Of a stretch of DNA of 64,000 nt, positions 1-7,518 are shown one piece after another. Each line of letters starts with the position of its first letter. Within the stretch, counting starts at the first letter, position 1. The notes under the pieces were generated by a model, which saw only the letters and a list, made by a program, of their open reading frames with translations, was not told the DNA's origin and made no database searches. Origin of the DNA: Pelomonas baiyunensis (GTDB lineage: Bacteria; Pseudomonadota; Gammaproteobacteria; Burkholderiales; Burkholderiaceae_C); the NCBI RefSeq assembly GCF_043555935.1, contig NZ_JBIGIB010000001.1:744001-808000 (forward strand), given 5' to 3'. The position numbers and the translations under genes are program-made.

Positions 1-546
1 GGCCGGGTTCACGAAGTTGGCCAGCTGCAACTGCCCCACCGTCTGTGGCGTGGCCTGGCCGGGGGTGGTGACGCTGACCGTGCCGTCCGAGCCGATGCTC
101 AGGCTCTGCGCGTTGGCGGGAATGGTGATGCCGGGCAGCACGGTGTAGCCGTTGCTGGTCACCATCTGGCCGTTGGCGTTGAGCTGGAAGGAACCGTCGC
201 GGGTGTAGGCGGTGGTGCCGTCGGGCATTTGCACCTGGAAGAAGCCGTCGCCCTTGATGGCGAGGTCCAGGTTGTTGCCGGTTTGCTGCAGGTTGCCCTG
301 CGTGTAGATGCGCGAGGTGGCCACCGGGCGCACGCCCAGGCCCACCTGCAAGCCCGTGGGCAGCACGGTTTGCTCGGTGGTGTTGGAGCCGGTCTGCCGC
401 AGGTTTTGGTAGATCAGGTCCTCGAACACCGCGTGCGAACGCTTGTAGCCGTTGGTGGCCACGTTGGCGAGGTTTTGCGAGATGGTGTCCAGCTGGGTTT
501 GCTGGGCTTCCATGCCGGTCTTGGCGATCCAGAGCGAGCGCATCAT
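1..546 (-). CDS. flgG: Flagellar basal-body distal rod protein FlgG (3' end outside window)
   Basis: FlgG builds the distal rod of the flagellum, the part that crosses the peptidoglycan and outer membrane. The visible 182 residues begin MMRSLWIAKTG and contain the N-terminal rod/hook signature (SQNLANVATNGYKR), then the GLGVRP and IKGDGFFQV stretches typical of FlgG. The family is about 260 residues, so roughly the last 80 lie beyond position 1. Two ATG codons are adjacent; the first (position 546) gives the usual FlgG N-terminus. It is the last visible gene of the minus-strand rod/hook operon, 18 bp after flgF. The identification is secure; only the C-terminus is unseen. Confidence 0.97.
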   Translation of the reverse strand, partial: MMRSLWIAKTGMEAQQTQLDTISQNLANVATNGYKRSHAVFEDLIYQNLRQTGSNTTEQTVLPTGLQVGLGVRPVATSRIYTQGNLQQTGNNLDLAIKGDGFFQVQMPDGTTAYTRDGSFQLNANGQMVTSNGYTVLPGITIPANAQSLSIGSDGTVSVTTPGQATPQTVGQLQLANFVNPA

Positions 547-564
547 GGGGTGGCCTCTTGTCGG

Positions 565-1296
565 TTAGGTGCTGCTCAGCAGCTTGGCGGACTGCTGGCC
601 CTGGGTCTGGGCAATCTGCATCAGCTTCATCTGCTGCTCGAACTGCCGGGCGGCGGCGATCATGGCCACCATGGTGGCCACGGGGCTGACGTTGGAGCCT
701 TCCAGCGCGCCGTCCTGCAGGCGGGCGGCGGGGTTGGCGGGCAGGTCGCCCCCGGCGGAGCGGAACAGGCCGTCTTCCCCGCGGGTGAGCTGCGTGGGCG
801 TTTCGGGCGTGACGAGCTTGAGGCGGCCGATGGTGGTGGGTCGCTGGTTCGGCGCCTTGGCGCTGACGGTGCCGTCGCTGCCGATGGACACCTGGGCGTT
901 GGGCGGCACGTTGATGGGGCCGCCGTCGCCCAGGGCGGGCATGCCGTTGCGCATCACCAGCACGCCCTCGGCGCTCACGTCCAGCGCACCCGCCCGCGTG
1001 TAGGCCTCGGTGCCGTCGGCGCCCTGCACGGCCAGCCAGGCGTTGCCTTGCATGGCCACGTCCAGGTTGCGGCCGGTGGGCGTGACGGTGCCGGGGGCGC
1101 TGTCGTACCCAATGGTGGTTTCCAGCGAGAACGCGCGGGTGGAGGCGCCGTCGCCCCGCACCGGCACCGACCGGAACGCCTGCAGCTCGGCCCGAAAGCC
1201 GTTGGTCGAAACGTTGGCCAGGTTGTTGGAGAGCACGTCCTGCCGCTGCATGGCCGCCTTGGCGCCGGCCATTGACAGGTAAATCATCCGATCCAT
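565..1296 (-). CDS. flgF: Flagellar basal-body proximal rod protein FlgF
   Basis: FlgF is one of the proximal rod subunits exported through the flagellar type III apparatus. The 243-residue product starts MDRMIYLSMAG and has the shared rod-protein N-terminal motif (LSNNLANVSTNGFRAE) and a C-terminal segment (EGSNVSPVATMVAMIAAARQFE) that forms the coiled-coil part of rod and hook proteins. Length fits the family (about 245-250). It lies 28 bp downstream of flgE and 18 bp upstream of flgG on the same strand. Confidence 0.97.
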   Translation of the reverse strand: MDRMIYLSMAGAKAAMQRQDVLSNNLANVSTNGFRAELQAFRSVPVRGDGASTRAFSLETTIGYDSAPGTVTPTGRNLDVAMQGNAWLAVQGADGTEAYTRAGALDVSAEGVLVMRNGMPALGDGGPINVPPNAQVSIGSDGTVSAKAPNQRPTTIGRLKLVTPETPTQLTRGEDGLFRSAGGDLPANPAARLQDGALEGSNVSPVATMVAMIAAARQFEQQMKLMQIAQTQGQQSAKLLSST

Positions 1297-1324
1297 GCGT
1301 GCTCCTCAGTCGCTGCGGCTGCGA

Positions 1325-2662
1325 TCAGCGCAGGTTGACGATGGTCTGCAAGACCTGGTCTTGCGTCTTGATGGTCTGGGCGCTGGCCTGGTAGGCGCGC
1401 TGCGCGGTCACCATGTTCACCAGCTCGGCCGTGATGTCCACGTTGCTTTCTTCCAGCGCGCCGGACTGCAGCGAGCCCATGTTGCCGTCGCCCGGCACGC
1501 CCACCACGGCGTCGCCGGAGGCCACCGAGCGGATCCACACGTTGCCGCCCTGCGTCTGCAGGCCCTGCGGGTTGCGGAAGTTGGCCAGTTCCACCTGGCC
1601 GGCGGGCTTGCTTTGGCCGTTGGAGTAGCGGGCCTGGATCACACCGTTGTTGGCCACGGTGATGCCGGTGAGCTGACCGGGCGCGTAGCCGTCCTGGGTC
1701 AGGTTGGTCACGGCAAAGCTGCTGCCGTTTTCGCTGGCGTTGCTCAGGTTCAGCTGGATGCCGGTGATCGGCAGGGTGGCGTTCCCGCGGCTGCTGGTGC
1801 CGGCGGGCACCGGCATGCTGATCGTGCCCGGCGGCGTGGTGGCCGTGCCCAGGATGGCGCTGGGGGCGCCGCCCGTGGCGGGGAAGGTGATGGTGGTGTA
1901 GGGCGTCGTGGGGTTACCGTTGGCGTCCAGCGCGATGGCCGCACCTGTGGCGTCGGTGTCGAACGGCGTGCCGTTGGCGGTGGCGTAGACGTTCCACACG
2001 TCGTCGCCCGTGGCGGTGGTGGCGGTCTTCTGGAAGTAGAAGGTCACGGCCACGTCCTGGCCCTTGGCGTCATAGACGGTCAGGGAGGTGGCGTTGTTGT
2101 AGGTGGTGCTGTCTTTGAGGTCGATGCCGGTGGCCGCGCCGCTGCTGGGTGCGGTGATGGCTTGGCGCGAGTCCAGGTTGAACTCCATCTTCACCGTGGT
2201 GGTGGGCGCTGGGGGAATGCCCCCTGTGGGCAGTTGCAGCGGTTGGGCCGTGCCAGGCTGGATGACCCCGGCGCCGTTGGCCGGGTAGCCCAGCAGCTTG
2301 AGCTGGTCGTTGTTGACGATGAAGCCCTCTTTGCTCACCTTGAACTGGCCGTTGCGGCTGTAGCGGATGGGGCTCACGCCGTCGCTCAACTGGAAGAAGC
2401 CGCCGCCGTTGATGGCCAGGTCCATCGGGTTCTCGGTGGTGGTGATGTTGCCCTGCGTGAACTGCTGGGCCACAGTGGACAGCTGGGTGCCGATGCCCAC
2501 TTGGTTCTGCCCGGCGCCGTTGAGTGCGGCGGCGTAGACGTCCGAGAACTCGGCCCGCGCGCCCTTGGACCCGTAGGTGCCGGAGTTGGCGATGTTGTTG
2601 CCGATGACGTCCAGGTTCTTGGCGGCGGCATTCAGCCCGGAGAGGCCTTGCTGGAAGCTCAT
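1325..2662 (-). CDS. flgE: Flagellar hook protein FlgE
   Basis: FlgE polymerises into the hook, the universal joint between rod and filament. The 445-residue protein begins MSFQQGLSGLNAAAKNLD, has the N-terminal signature GNNIANSGTYGSKGARAEF, the INGGGFFQLSDG segment near residue 85, and the C-terminal rod/hook motif LEESNVDITAELVNMVTAQR. The middle (about residues 150-330) is Thr/Ala/Gly-rich, as expected for the surface-exposed variable hook domains. It sits between flgD (43 bp upstream) and flgF. Length is normal for a betaproteobacterial hook protein. Confidence 0.97.
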   Translation of the reverse strand: MSFQQGLSGLNAAAKNLDVIGNNIANSGTYGSKGARAEFSDVYAAALNGAGQNQVGIGTQLSTVAQQFTQGNITTTENPMDLAINGGGFFQLSDGVSPIRYSRNGQFKVSKEGFIVNNDQLKLLGYPANGAGVIQPGTAQPLQLPTGGIPPAPTTTVKMEFNLDSRQAITAPSSGAATGIDLKDSTTYNNATSLTVYDAKGQDVAVTFYFQKTATTATGDDVWNVYATANGTPFDTDATGAAIALDANGNPTTPYTTITFPATGGAPSAILGTATTPPGTISMPVPAGTSSRGNATLPITGIQLNLSNASENGSSFAVTNLTQDGYAPGQLTGITVANNGVIQARYSNGQSKPAGQVELANFRNPQGLQTQGGNVWIRSVASGDAVVGVPGDGNMGSLQSGALEESNVDITAELVNMVTAQRAYQASAQTIKTQDQVLQTIVNLR

Positions 2663-2705
2663 GGTGGAGTCCTTGCGTGTGTGCGGGGTTGGGGGCGGCG
2701 AGGGA

Positions 2706-3350
2706 TCAGTTCACAGCGGAGACGGTCGTGTAGTCGACCGGCCCGAGGCGTTCCAGGTTCAGCTTGAGGCTGCCGTTCTCGCTGTAAACGGCATCCACCT
2801 TGTCGTGCGTGTAGAGCGTGGAGGTCACGGGCTTGGCGCCGTTGGCGGCCGTGATGCGGTATTGCAGCTGGCTGCCGTCGGCGGCGAGGTTGCCCGCCTT
2901 CCAGGTGAAGGTTTGTCGGCCGGCGGACTGGGCGCCCAGCTGCTGGGTGTCGATCACGTTGCCGGCCGCGCCCAGGATTTCCAGCTTCACGGTCTGCGCT
3001 GCGCCGTCGAGCTCATAGCTGGCCTCGGCGACGCCGCCGCTGACCTGCAGCTTGTTGCCGGGCACGCTCACATCGCGGCCCACCAGCGAGATGGACTGCA
3101 GGGCCTGCATCTGACCCAGCTGCGAACCCAGGCCCTTGATGCTGGTGTCCAGCGTGGACAGGCTCGTCACCTGCTGGATCTGCGCCATCTGGCTCGTCAC
3201 CTGGGCGTTGTCCATCGGGTTGAGCGGGTCCTGGTTGTTCATCTGCGCGACGAGCAGCTTCAGGAACCGGTCCTGCGTTTCGGCCGCGTTCTTCGCAGAC
3301 ACCGAAGTGCCTGCGGAATTGCTCGTGCCGGTGAGTGCGGTGACGTCCAT
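2706..3350 (-). CDS. flgD: Flagellar hook cap / assembly protein FlgD
   Basis: FlgD forms the temporary cap under which FlgE subunits assemble. The 214 residues contain the N-terminal export and cap segment with the hallmark QDRFLKLLVAQMNNQDPLNP (about residues 26-45), followed by a FlgD Ig-like/tudor region. It is separated from the upstream gene flgC by a 134 bp gap containing a palindromic GC-rich repeat, the only sizeable gap inside the rod/hook operon; the other junctions are 14-43 bp. Confidence 0.96.
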   Translation of the reverse strand: MDVTALTGTSNSAGTSVSAKNAAETQDRFLKLLVAQMNNQDPLNPMDNAQVTSQMAQIQQVTSLSTLDTSIKGLGSQLGQMQALQSISLVGRDVSVPGNKLQVSGGVAEASYELDGAAQTVKLEILGAAGNVIDTQQLGAQSAGRQTFTWKAGNLAADGSQLQYRITAANGAKPVTSTLYTHDKVDAVYSENGSLKLNLERLGPVDYTTVSAVN

Positions 3351-3417
3351 GGCTCAATCCTGTCGTGCAAGTTGCAGCGCCGCAGGCCGCTGCGCCATCG
3401 CGCGGCAGCCGCGGAAC

Positions 3418-3479
3418 CGGCTTTGCCGGGCCGCTGGGTGCGCCCCCTTGAGGGGGAGGCGCGAAGCGCTTCGGGGGCG
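3418..3479. repeat. GC-rich palindromic intergenic repeat between flgC and flgD
   Basis: This stretch contains two consecutive dyads: CCCCCT-TG-AGGGGG (3443-3456) and the perfect 12-mer CGAAGCGCTTCG (3462-3473), preceded by GCCGGGCCGCT (3426-3436). The last string recurs inside the inverted repeats around the gene at 22944-23183, so it looks like a dispersed intergenic element. I recall similar elements from Comamonadaceae genomes, but that is memory and not shown here. In an operon it could act as a partial terminator or an mRNA-stabilising hairpin. Confidence 0.6.
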
Positions 3480-3484
3480 TGTGT

Positions 3485-3901
3485 TCATGACTGACCCATC
3501 TGCAAGGTCTTGAGCAGCAGGCTCTTGGCCGTGCTCATCACCTCAATGTTGTTTTGGTACGAGCGCGACGCCGAGATCATGTTGACCATCTCTTCCACCG
3601 GGTTCACGTTGGAGTAGGTCACGTAGCCCTCGGCATCGGCCTGCGGGTGCGCGGGGTTGTGCACGCGCCGGCCCGGGGTCTGGTCTTCGGTGATGGTGCT
3701 GACCTTGACGCCGGCGTTGGTGGTGTCGTTGCCGGCGCCCATCAACTGCGTCTGGAACACCACCTGGCGCGCCTTGTAGGCGGTGCCGTCCGGCCCGGCC
3801 ACGGTGTCGGCGTTGGCCAGGTTGCTGGCCACGGCGTTCAGGCGCTGGCTTTGCGCGCTGACCGCGCTGCCGGAGACGTTGAAGATCTGGAACATGGACA
3901 T
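3485..3901 (-). CDS. flgC: Flagellar basal-body proximal rod protein FlgC
   Basis: FlgC is a proximal rod subunit. The 138-residue protein starts MSMFQIFNVSGSAVSAQSQRL, has the rod signature NAVASNLANADT and ends with the conserved NPVEEMVNMISASRSYQNN segment and the LLLKTLQMGQ tail typical of FlgC. Length matches the family (about 134-140). It starts 14 bp after flgB ends, so the two are surely co-transcribed; the following gap before flgD holds a hairpin repeat. Confidence 0.97.
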   Translation of the reverse strand: MSMFQIFNVSGSAVSAQSQRLNAVASNLANADTVAGPDGTAYKARQVVFQTQLMGAGNDTTNAGVKVSTITEDQTPGRRVHNPAHPQADAEGYVTYSNVNPVEEMVNMISASRSYQNNIEVMSTAKSLLLKTLQMGQS

Positions 3902-3915
3902 CGTTCAGCCCTTCA

Positions 3916-4326
3916 TCAACCTTGGGTGTGCGACTTCATCGCGTCCAGCGCCGTGCGCACGGAGCCGTTGATGAAGCGCAGCGTGGCTTCGTACTTCACC
4001 GCGTTGTCGGCGAAGCTGGCGCGCTCACGGTCCATGTCCACCCCGTTGTTGTCCAGGCTGGTTTGCGACTGCAAGGCGTACTTCAACGTCGTCTCGCTGC
4101 GCATGGCGGGCGGCGCGATGTGGGCGCCCTTGGTGGTGACCAGCGCGCTGGCCTGGCCGGTTTCCGATGTGGCGTCGCGCAGGGCGCGGGCGAAATCCAT
4201 CTCGCGGGCTTGGTAGCCCGGCGTGTCGGCGTTGGCGATGTTGCTGGCGAGCAGGCGCTGGCGTTCCGAACGCAGCGTCAGTGCCTGCGTCTGGAAATTC
4301 AACGTGTCGGTGAGTCGGTTCAACAT
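3916..4326 (-). CDS. flgB: Flagellar basal-body rod protein FlgB
   Basis: FlgB is the rod subunit nearest the MS ring. The 136-residue product begins MLNRLTDTLNFQTQALTLRSERQ and carries the conserved LLASNIANADTPGYQAREMDF motif region (about residues 29-50). It is the first gene of flgBCDEFG on the minus strand and diverges from flgA across a 143 bp region, the usual arrangement in proteobacterial flg clusters. Length is normal. Confidence 0.97.
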   Translation of the reverse strand: MLNRLTDTLNFQTQALTLRSERQRLLASNIANADTPGYQAREMDFARALRDATSETGQASALVTTKGAHIAPPAMRSETTLKYALQSQTSLDNNGVDMDRERASFADNAVKYEATLRFINGSVRTALDAMKSHTQG

Positions 4327-4434
4327 CTGGGCCTCGGGCGAGGAGCGGGCCGGTGTGGCCCTTGGCGCAAATTGTCTGAACCGGGTCCGAAAACATGAGC
4401 GGGATTAACGGGGGCAAAGCCTCGCATTTCTGAC

Positions 4435-4460
4435 CTAGGGCGGCCCGGTCCGATCCCTAG
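4435..4460. promoter_or_regulatory. Inverted repeat in the flgB-flgA divergent promoter region
   Basis: CTAGGG (4435-4440) is mirrored by CCCTAG (4455-4460), 14 bp apart, 9 bp before the flgA start codon. CTAG-containing words are rare in GC-rich proteobacterial DNA, so a repeated pair in a promoter region may be a binding site or part of the core promoter. I cannot recognise a convincing FlhDC box or sigma-28 promoter here, so the assignment is tentative. Confidence 0.3.
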
Positions 4461-4469
4461 AGTGGCGCC

Positions 4470-5174
4470 ATGCGACCCGTGACCCTGCCCCTGCTGACGC
4501 TGCTGTGCCTGCTGGCCGCGCTGCCCGTGCGCGCGCAGGCCCCGCTGGACCCGGCGCTGCTGGAGCGGGTGCGCACCCTGGCCGAAACCGCCGCCCGGGC
4601 CGCCGCGCCGGCAGACACGCGGGTGACGGTGGAGGTGGGCGCGCTGGATGCCCGGCTCAAGCTCGCGGCCTGCGCCCAGGTGCAGCCCTACCTGCCGCCC
4701 GGTGTGGCCGCCTGGGGACGCAGCCGCATCGGCCTGCGCTGCCTGGACGGCGCGGTGAAGTGGAACGTGACCGTGCCGGTGCGGGTGGCGGTGTACGGCC
4801 GCGCCGTCGTGGCCTCGCAGCCGCTGCCCACCGGGACAACCCTCTCTCAAGAACACCTGGCCTGGGCCGACATCGACATAGCTGCCGAACCCGGCGCCGT
4901 GTTCACCAACGCACAGGCCCTGCTGGGCCGTTCGCTGGCCCGGCCGGTAGCGGCGGCCGAGGCGCTGCGCGCGCCGTCGCTGAAGGTGCGCCAGTGGTTT
5001 GCGGCGGGTGAAACCGTGCAGGTGCGCGCCGTGGGCCCGGGTTTTGCGGTCGCCGCGGAGGCCCAGGCCCTGACGGCCGGGCTGGAAGGGCAGGACGTGC
5101 GGGTTCGGTTCGAAAGCGGCCGTGTGGCCAGCGGGCGCGCCGTGGCCGAGCGCCGGGTGGAGCTGGCGCTGTGA
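4470..5174 (+). CDS. flgA: Flagellar P-ring assembly chaperone FlgA
   Basis: FlgA is a periplasmic chaperone for assembly of the P ring around the rod. The 234 residues begin with a clear Sec signal peptide (MRPVTLPLLTLLCLLAALPVRAQA). The mature part holds a family-typical N-terminal region with paired cysteines (LAACAQ, GLRCLD) and a C-terminal SAF/beta-clip domain (PLPTGTTLSQEHLAW then VRQWFAAGETVQV). It reads away from flgB and is followed by flgM after 139 bp. Length fits FlgA (about 220-240). Confidence 0.93.
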   Translation: MRPVTLPLLTLLCLLAALPVRAQAPLDPALLERVRTLAETAARAAAPADTRVTVEVGALDARLKLAACAQVQPYLPPGVAAWGRSRIGLRCLDGAVKWNVTVPVRVAVYGRAVVASQPLPTGTTLSQEHLAWADIDIAAEPGAVFTNAQALLGRSLARPVAAAEALRAPSLKVRQWFAAGETVQVRAVGPGFAVAAEAQALTAGLEGQDVRVRFESGRVASGRAVAERRVELAL

Positions 5175-5226
5175 GCAAATCGCCACGAATCCCCGGAACA
5201 GGGGCTGAATTCCGGCCACTTGCCCC

Positions 5227-5253
5227 TCAAGTGCCCCCCGCAAATGCCGATAC
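5227..5253 (+). promoter_or_regulatory. Sigma-28 (FliA) promoter of flgM
   Basis: TCAAGTGC (5227-5234) and GCCGATAC (5246-5253) are separated by exactly 11 bp. The FliA consensus is TAAAGTTT-N11-GCCGATAA, so the -10 element matches 7 of 8 and the spacing is ideal. It lies 61 bp before the flgM start codon. This is the expected class III promoter that lets FliA make its own anti-sigma factor. Confidence 0.7.
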
Positions 5254-5313
5254 AGGAGGAAACTCCCTCACATCGCCCCTGGCAGGGTCTGCCCCCGCAC
5301 CCTGGAGAAGTTC

Positions 5314-5649
5314 ATGAAGATCGGTAACAGCCCAGACGGAAGCGCCGCACCGGCCAAGGCCGAGGCACGCCCTGCGGCGCGCAAGCCCGAAGCCAGCGGC
5401 GCCAACGACATCGTCCGCACGGCCACCAGCGCCAAGCCTGAGCCCAGCGCCCAGGTAGCGATCTCGGCCACGGCTCAGATGGCCGCCAGCGCCGCGGGGG
5501 CCGACGACGGCAGCTTCGACACCGCCAAGGTCCAGCGCATCTCCCAGGCCATCAGTGAGGGCAAGTTCACGGTCAACGCCCGGGCCATCGCAGACAAACT
5601 CGTGGCGAATGCGCAAGAATTGCTCGACGCGCGCGCCAACAAGCACTGA
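5314..5649 (+). CDS. flgM: Anti-sigma-28 factor FlgM
   Basis: FlgM binds FliA (sigma-28) until the hook is complete and is then exported. The 111-residue protein begins MKIGNSPDG, has a low-complexity Ala/Lys/Pro-rich unfolded N-terminal half, and a C-terminal half with the FlgM pattern DTAKVQRISQAISEGKFTVN followed by ARAIADKLVANAQELL (about residues 68-105), the sigma-binding helices. It is preceded by a sigma-28 promoter and followed 5 bp later by flgN, the standard flgAMN order. Confidence 0.93.
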   Translation: MKIGNSPDGSAAPAKAEARPAARKPEASGANDIVRTATSAKPEPSAQVAISATAQMAASAAGADDGSFDTAKVQRISQAISEGKFTVNARAIADKLVANAQELLDARANKH

Positions 5650-5654
5650 ACACC

Positions 5655-6047
5655 ATGACCGCCCTTGCTTCGTCCCCGACGCTGAGCCCGGAACTCGAGC
5701 AGCCCCTGCTGGCGGTGGAGTCCACCCTGAACCTGCTGGGTGACGCGCTGGCCCGCCGGGACCCGGCCGCCATCGAACAACATTCGGCCGAGTTGCACCA
5801 GCACCTCGCCCAGGCCGTGCAGCGCTTCAGCGAAGCCGCACGCGCCGGCGGCGTGCCGGCCGCCCTGCGCAACCGCCTCGTGCGTGCCGGGGGCCTGCTG
5901 GCCGCCCAGCGCGAAACCCTGGCGCGCGGCAACGCGTCGCTGGACCGGGCGCTGGACGTGCTCATCCCCAGCGAGCCCACCGGCCTGTACGGTGCGGGTG
6001 GCAAGGCCGAGCGCCGCAGCCTGGGCAGCAACAGCTTCCAGGCCTGA
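5655..6047 (+). CDS. flgN: Flagellar export chaperone FlgN
   Basis: FlgN is the cytoplasmic chaperone for the hook-filament junction proteins FlgK and FlgL. The 130-residue helical protein starts MTALASSPTLSPELEQPLL and has the FlgN-like repeat of heptad leucines plus a C-terminal region ending YGAGGKAERRSLGSNSFQA. Sequence alone is only moderately diagnostic, but position directly after flgM (5 bp) and length agree with FlgN. A stem-loop terminator follows within 20 bp. Confidence 0.85.
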   Translation: MTALASSPTLSPELEQPLLAVESTLNLLGDALARRDPAAIEQHSAELHQHLAQAVQRFSEAARAGGVPAALRNRLVRAGGLLAAQRETLARGNASLDRALDVLIPSEPTGLYGAGGKAERRSLGSNSFQA

Positions 6048-6064
6048 GGCCCACCCATCAACGA

Positions 6065-6088
6065 AAAAGCCACCTTCGGGTGGCTTTT
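6065..6088. terminator. Bidirectional rho-independent terminator after flgN
   Basis: AAAAGCCACC (6065-6074) pairs perfectly with GGTGGCTTTT (6079-6088) around a TTCG tetraloop. It has A-runs on one side and T-runs on the other, so it can end transcription of flgAMN on the plus strand and of the convergent DUF1841 gene on the minus strand. Confidence 0.9.
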
Positions 6089-6158
6089 CGCTTTTTGGGT
6101 CCGGCACTTGAGCGTTCCGTTGTGCGCGCTGAGACTGAGTGAATCCAGGCGCTGGGTT

Positions 6159-6590
6159 TCAGCGCGTGGCCGCCTGCCTCACGCGGTCCAGGTAGGCGTG
6201 GCCGTCGGGCGGCATGCCGCTGCGTTGCGAGGCCCAGATCATCTCGCCCAGGGCCTCCATGGCCACATGGTGGGCTTCGTGGCGGGAGTTGCGCTTGGCC
6301 GAGAGCAGGTCCACCGCCTGCCGGATGCCTGAGGGCTGGTCGATGGCGTGCTGCTCGGTGATGGTGAGGTGCATCGACAGGTGCAGGAAGGGGTTGGTGC
6401 GCCCTTCCTCCACGGTGTAGACCTTCTCCAGCGCGGCCGCCTCGTCGGCCAGGTCGTCGTGGTACTCCGGATGCTCGGCGATCCAGTCGGCGGCAATCGC
6501 CTCCATCGGAATCAGCGGCGCGCCCTCGCGCCATTTGCGGTAGGTGGCGCAAAAGAAGCGCCGGACTTCGAGTTGGGACGGGGCGAACAT
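6159..6590 (-). CDS. DUF1841 family protein
   Basis: A 143-residue cytoplasmic protein of unknown biochemical role. It begins MFAPSQLEVRRFFCATYRKW and contains the characteristic stretch NPFLHLSMHLTITEQ (about residues 66-80) and a C-terminal HHVAMEALGEMIW, which I recognise as DUF1841, common in beta- and gammaproteobacteria. The start at 6590 is chosen because the family begins with this MF.PSQ.EVR pattern; a longer open frame upstream is only an overlap with the PEP-CTERM gene. No signal peptide or membrane segment is seen. Confidence 0.8.
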   Translation of the reverse strand: MFAPSQLEVRRFFCATYRKWREGAPLIPMEAIAADWIAEHPEYHDDLADEAAALEKVYTVEEGRTNPFLHLSMHLTITEQHAIDQPSGIRQAVDLLSAKRNSRHEAHHVAMEALGEMIWASQRSGMPPDGHAYLDRVRQAATR

Positions 6591-6642
6591 GGTGCGATTG
6601 TCGCCACTCCCGCAGCCGCCGGCCCGCCCCGCGCCGGGCGTC

Positions 6643-7518
6643 TCAGTCGGCCGCCCGCCGGCAGCGGCGCCGAGCCACACCCAGCCCCAGCAGGCCCATG
6701 CCCAGCAGCGCCCAACTGGCGGGCTCGGGCACGGGGGCTGCCGCAAAGTCGTACCCGCTGGCGCCGGTGGTGTTGAGCCCGGCCACGGACGGCAGCAGCT
6801 GGTACCCCGCCGAATGGCCGAAGTCGGCCCAGGCGGTGCGCCCGAGCCGGGCCGCGTCGCTGACCGACGCCCCCACGGCCAGCATGCCGCTGATCGAGAC
6901 TGTTCGGCCGACAAAGGTGTCCAGCCGCAAGCTGAACAGCCCCGGGGTGTCACGGCTGGCGTCCCACCTTTTGCTGACTTCGGCAAAGCTTTTCATGTCG
7001 CGCAGTCGCACCTCGGCCAGACCGTAGGCCGACAAGAAGCCCCCGCTTTCAAAACTGGGGTTGGACAGTGCACCCGTGATGCTGAAGTTGACCGTGTAGC
7101 TGACCGGCGTGCCGGGGGCGAGTCCGGCGCCGGTGACGGCAATGCTGTCGTAGAAGCGGCCTTGCACCGTGGCGTCTGAATAGCCCTGCACGACGCGGTG
7201 CCCCAAGGCGTCGCAGCAGTACGGAAAGCTCGCGTCCACGGCCGCGCGAAGCAAACCCATGCGGCCCTCAAAGTGGGCATGGGCGTTCCCGCCGCCCAAC
7301 GCGGCGCTGCCGTCCAGCGACTGAAGCTGCGCACTGCGTGGGTCGTCAAGCAGGTTCAGGTCGGGGGCATGAACCACCGCGCCCGACACGGGATAGAACA
7401 CGGTCGTGTTCACCTGCAGGTTGGCGTTGAGTTGGCTTTGCACGGCGGCGGCCGGCAGGCTCAGGGCCAGCAGCACGCTGGCGCCGAGGGCGCTCAACAG
7501 GGTGCGCGCCGCCTTCAT
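6643..7518 (-). CDS. PEP-CTERM sorting-domain protein (291 aa)
   Basis: An exported protein with an N-terminal signal peptide (MKAARTLLSALGASVLLALSLPAAA) and a C-terminal PEP-CTERM sorting signal: VPEPASWALLGMGLLGLG followed by a basic tail (ARRRCRRAAD). Such signals are recognised by an exosortase (EpsH type) and usually mark surface or matrix proteins. The middle has no domain I recognise. The ATG at 7518 overlaps the stop codon of the upstream PEP-CTERM gene by 4 bp, so the two are translated as a pair. No exosortase gene is visible in the window. Confidence 0.8.
   Translation of the reverse strand: MKAARTLLSALGASVLLALSLPAAAVQSQLNANLQVNTTVFYPVSGAVVHAPDLNLLDDPRSAQLQSLDGSAALGGGNAHAHFEGRMGLLRAAVDASFPYCCDALGHRVVQGYSDATVQGRFYDSIAVTGAGLAPGTPVSYTVNFSITGALSNPSFESGGFLSAYGLAEVRLRDMKSFAEVSKRWDASRDTPGLFSLRLDTFVGRTVSISGMLAVGASVSDAARLGRTAWADFGHSAGYQLLPSVAGLNTTGASGYDFAAAPVPEPASWALLGMGLLGLGVARRRCRRAAD

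Noticed and set aside
1295..2767. Long plus-strand open frame antisense to flgE, about 490 codons
   Set aside because: It is a by-product of GC-rich codon bias opposite a clear hook gene; the translation is His/Gly/Val/Ala-rich without any domain.
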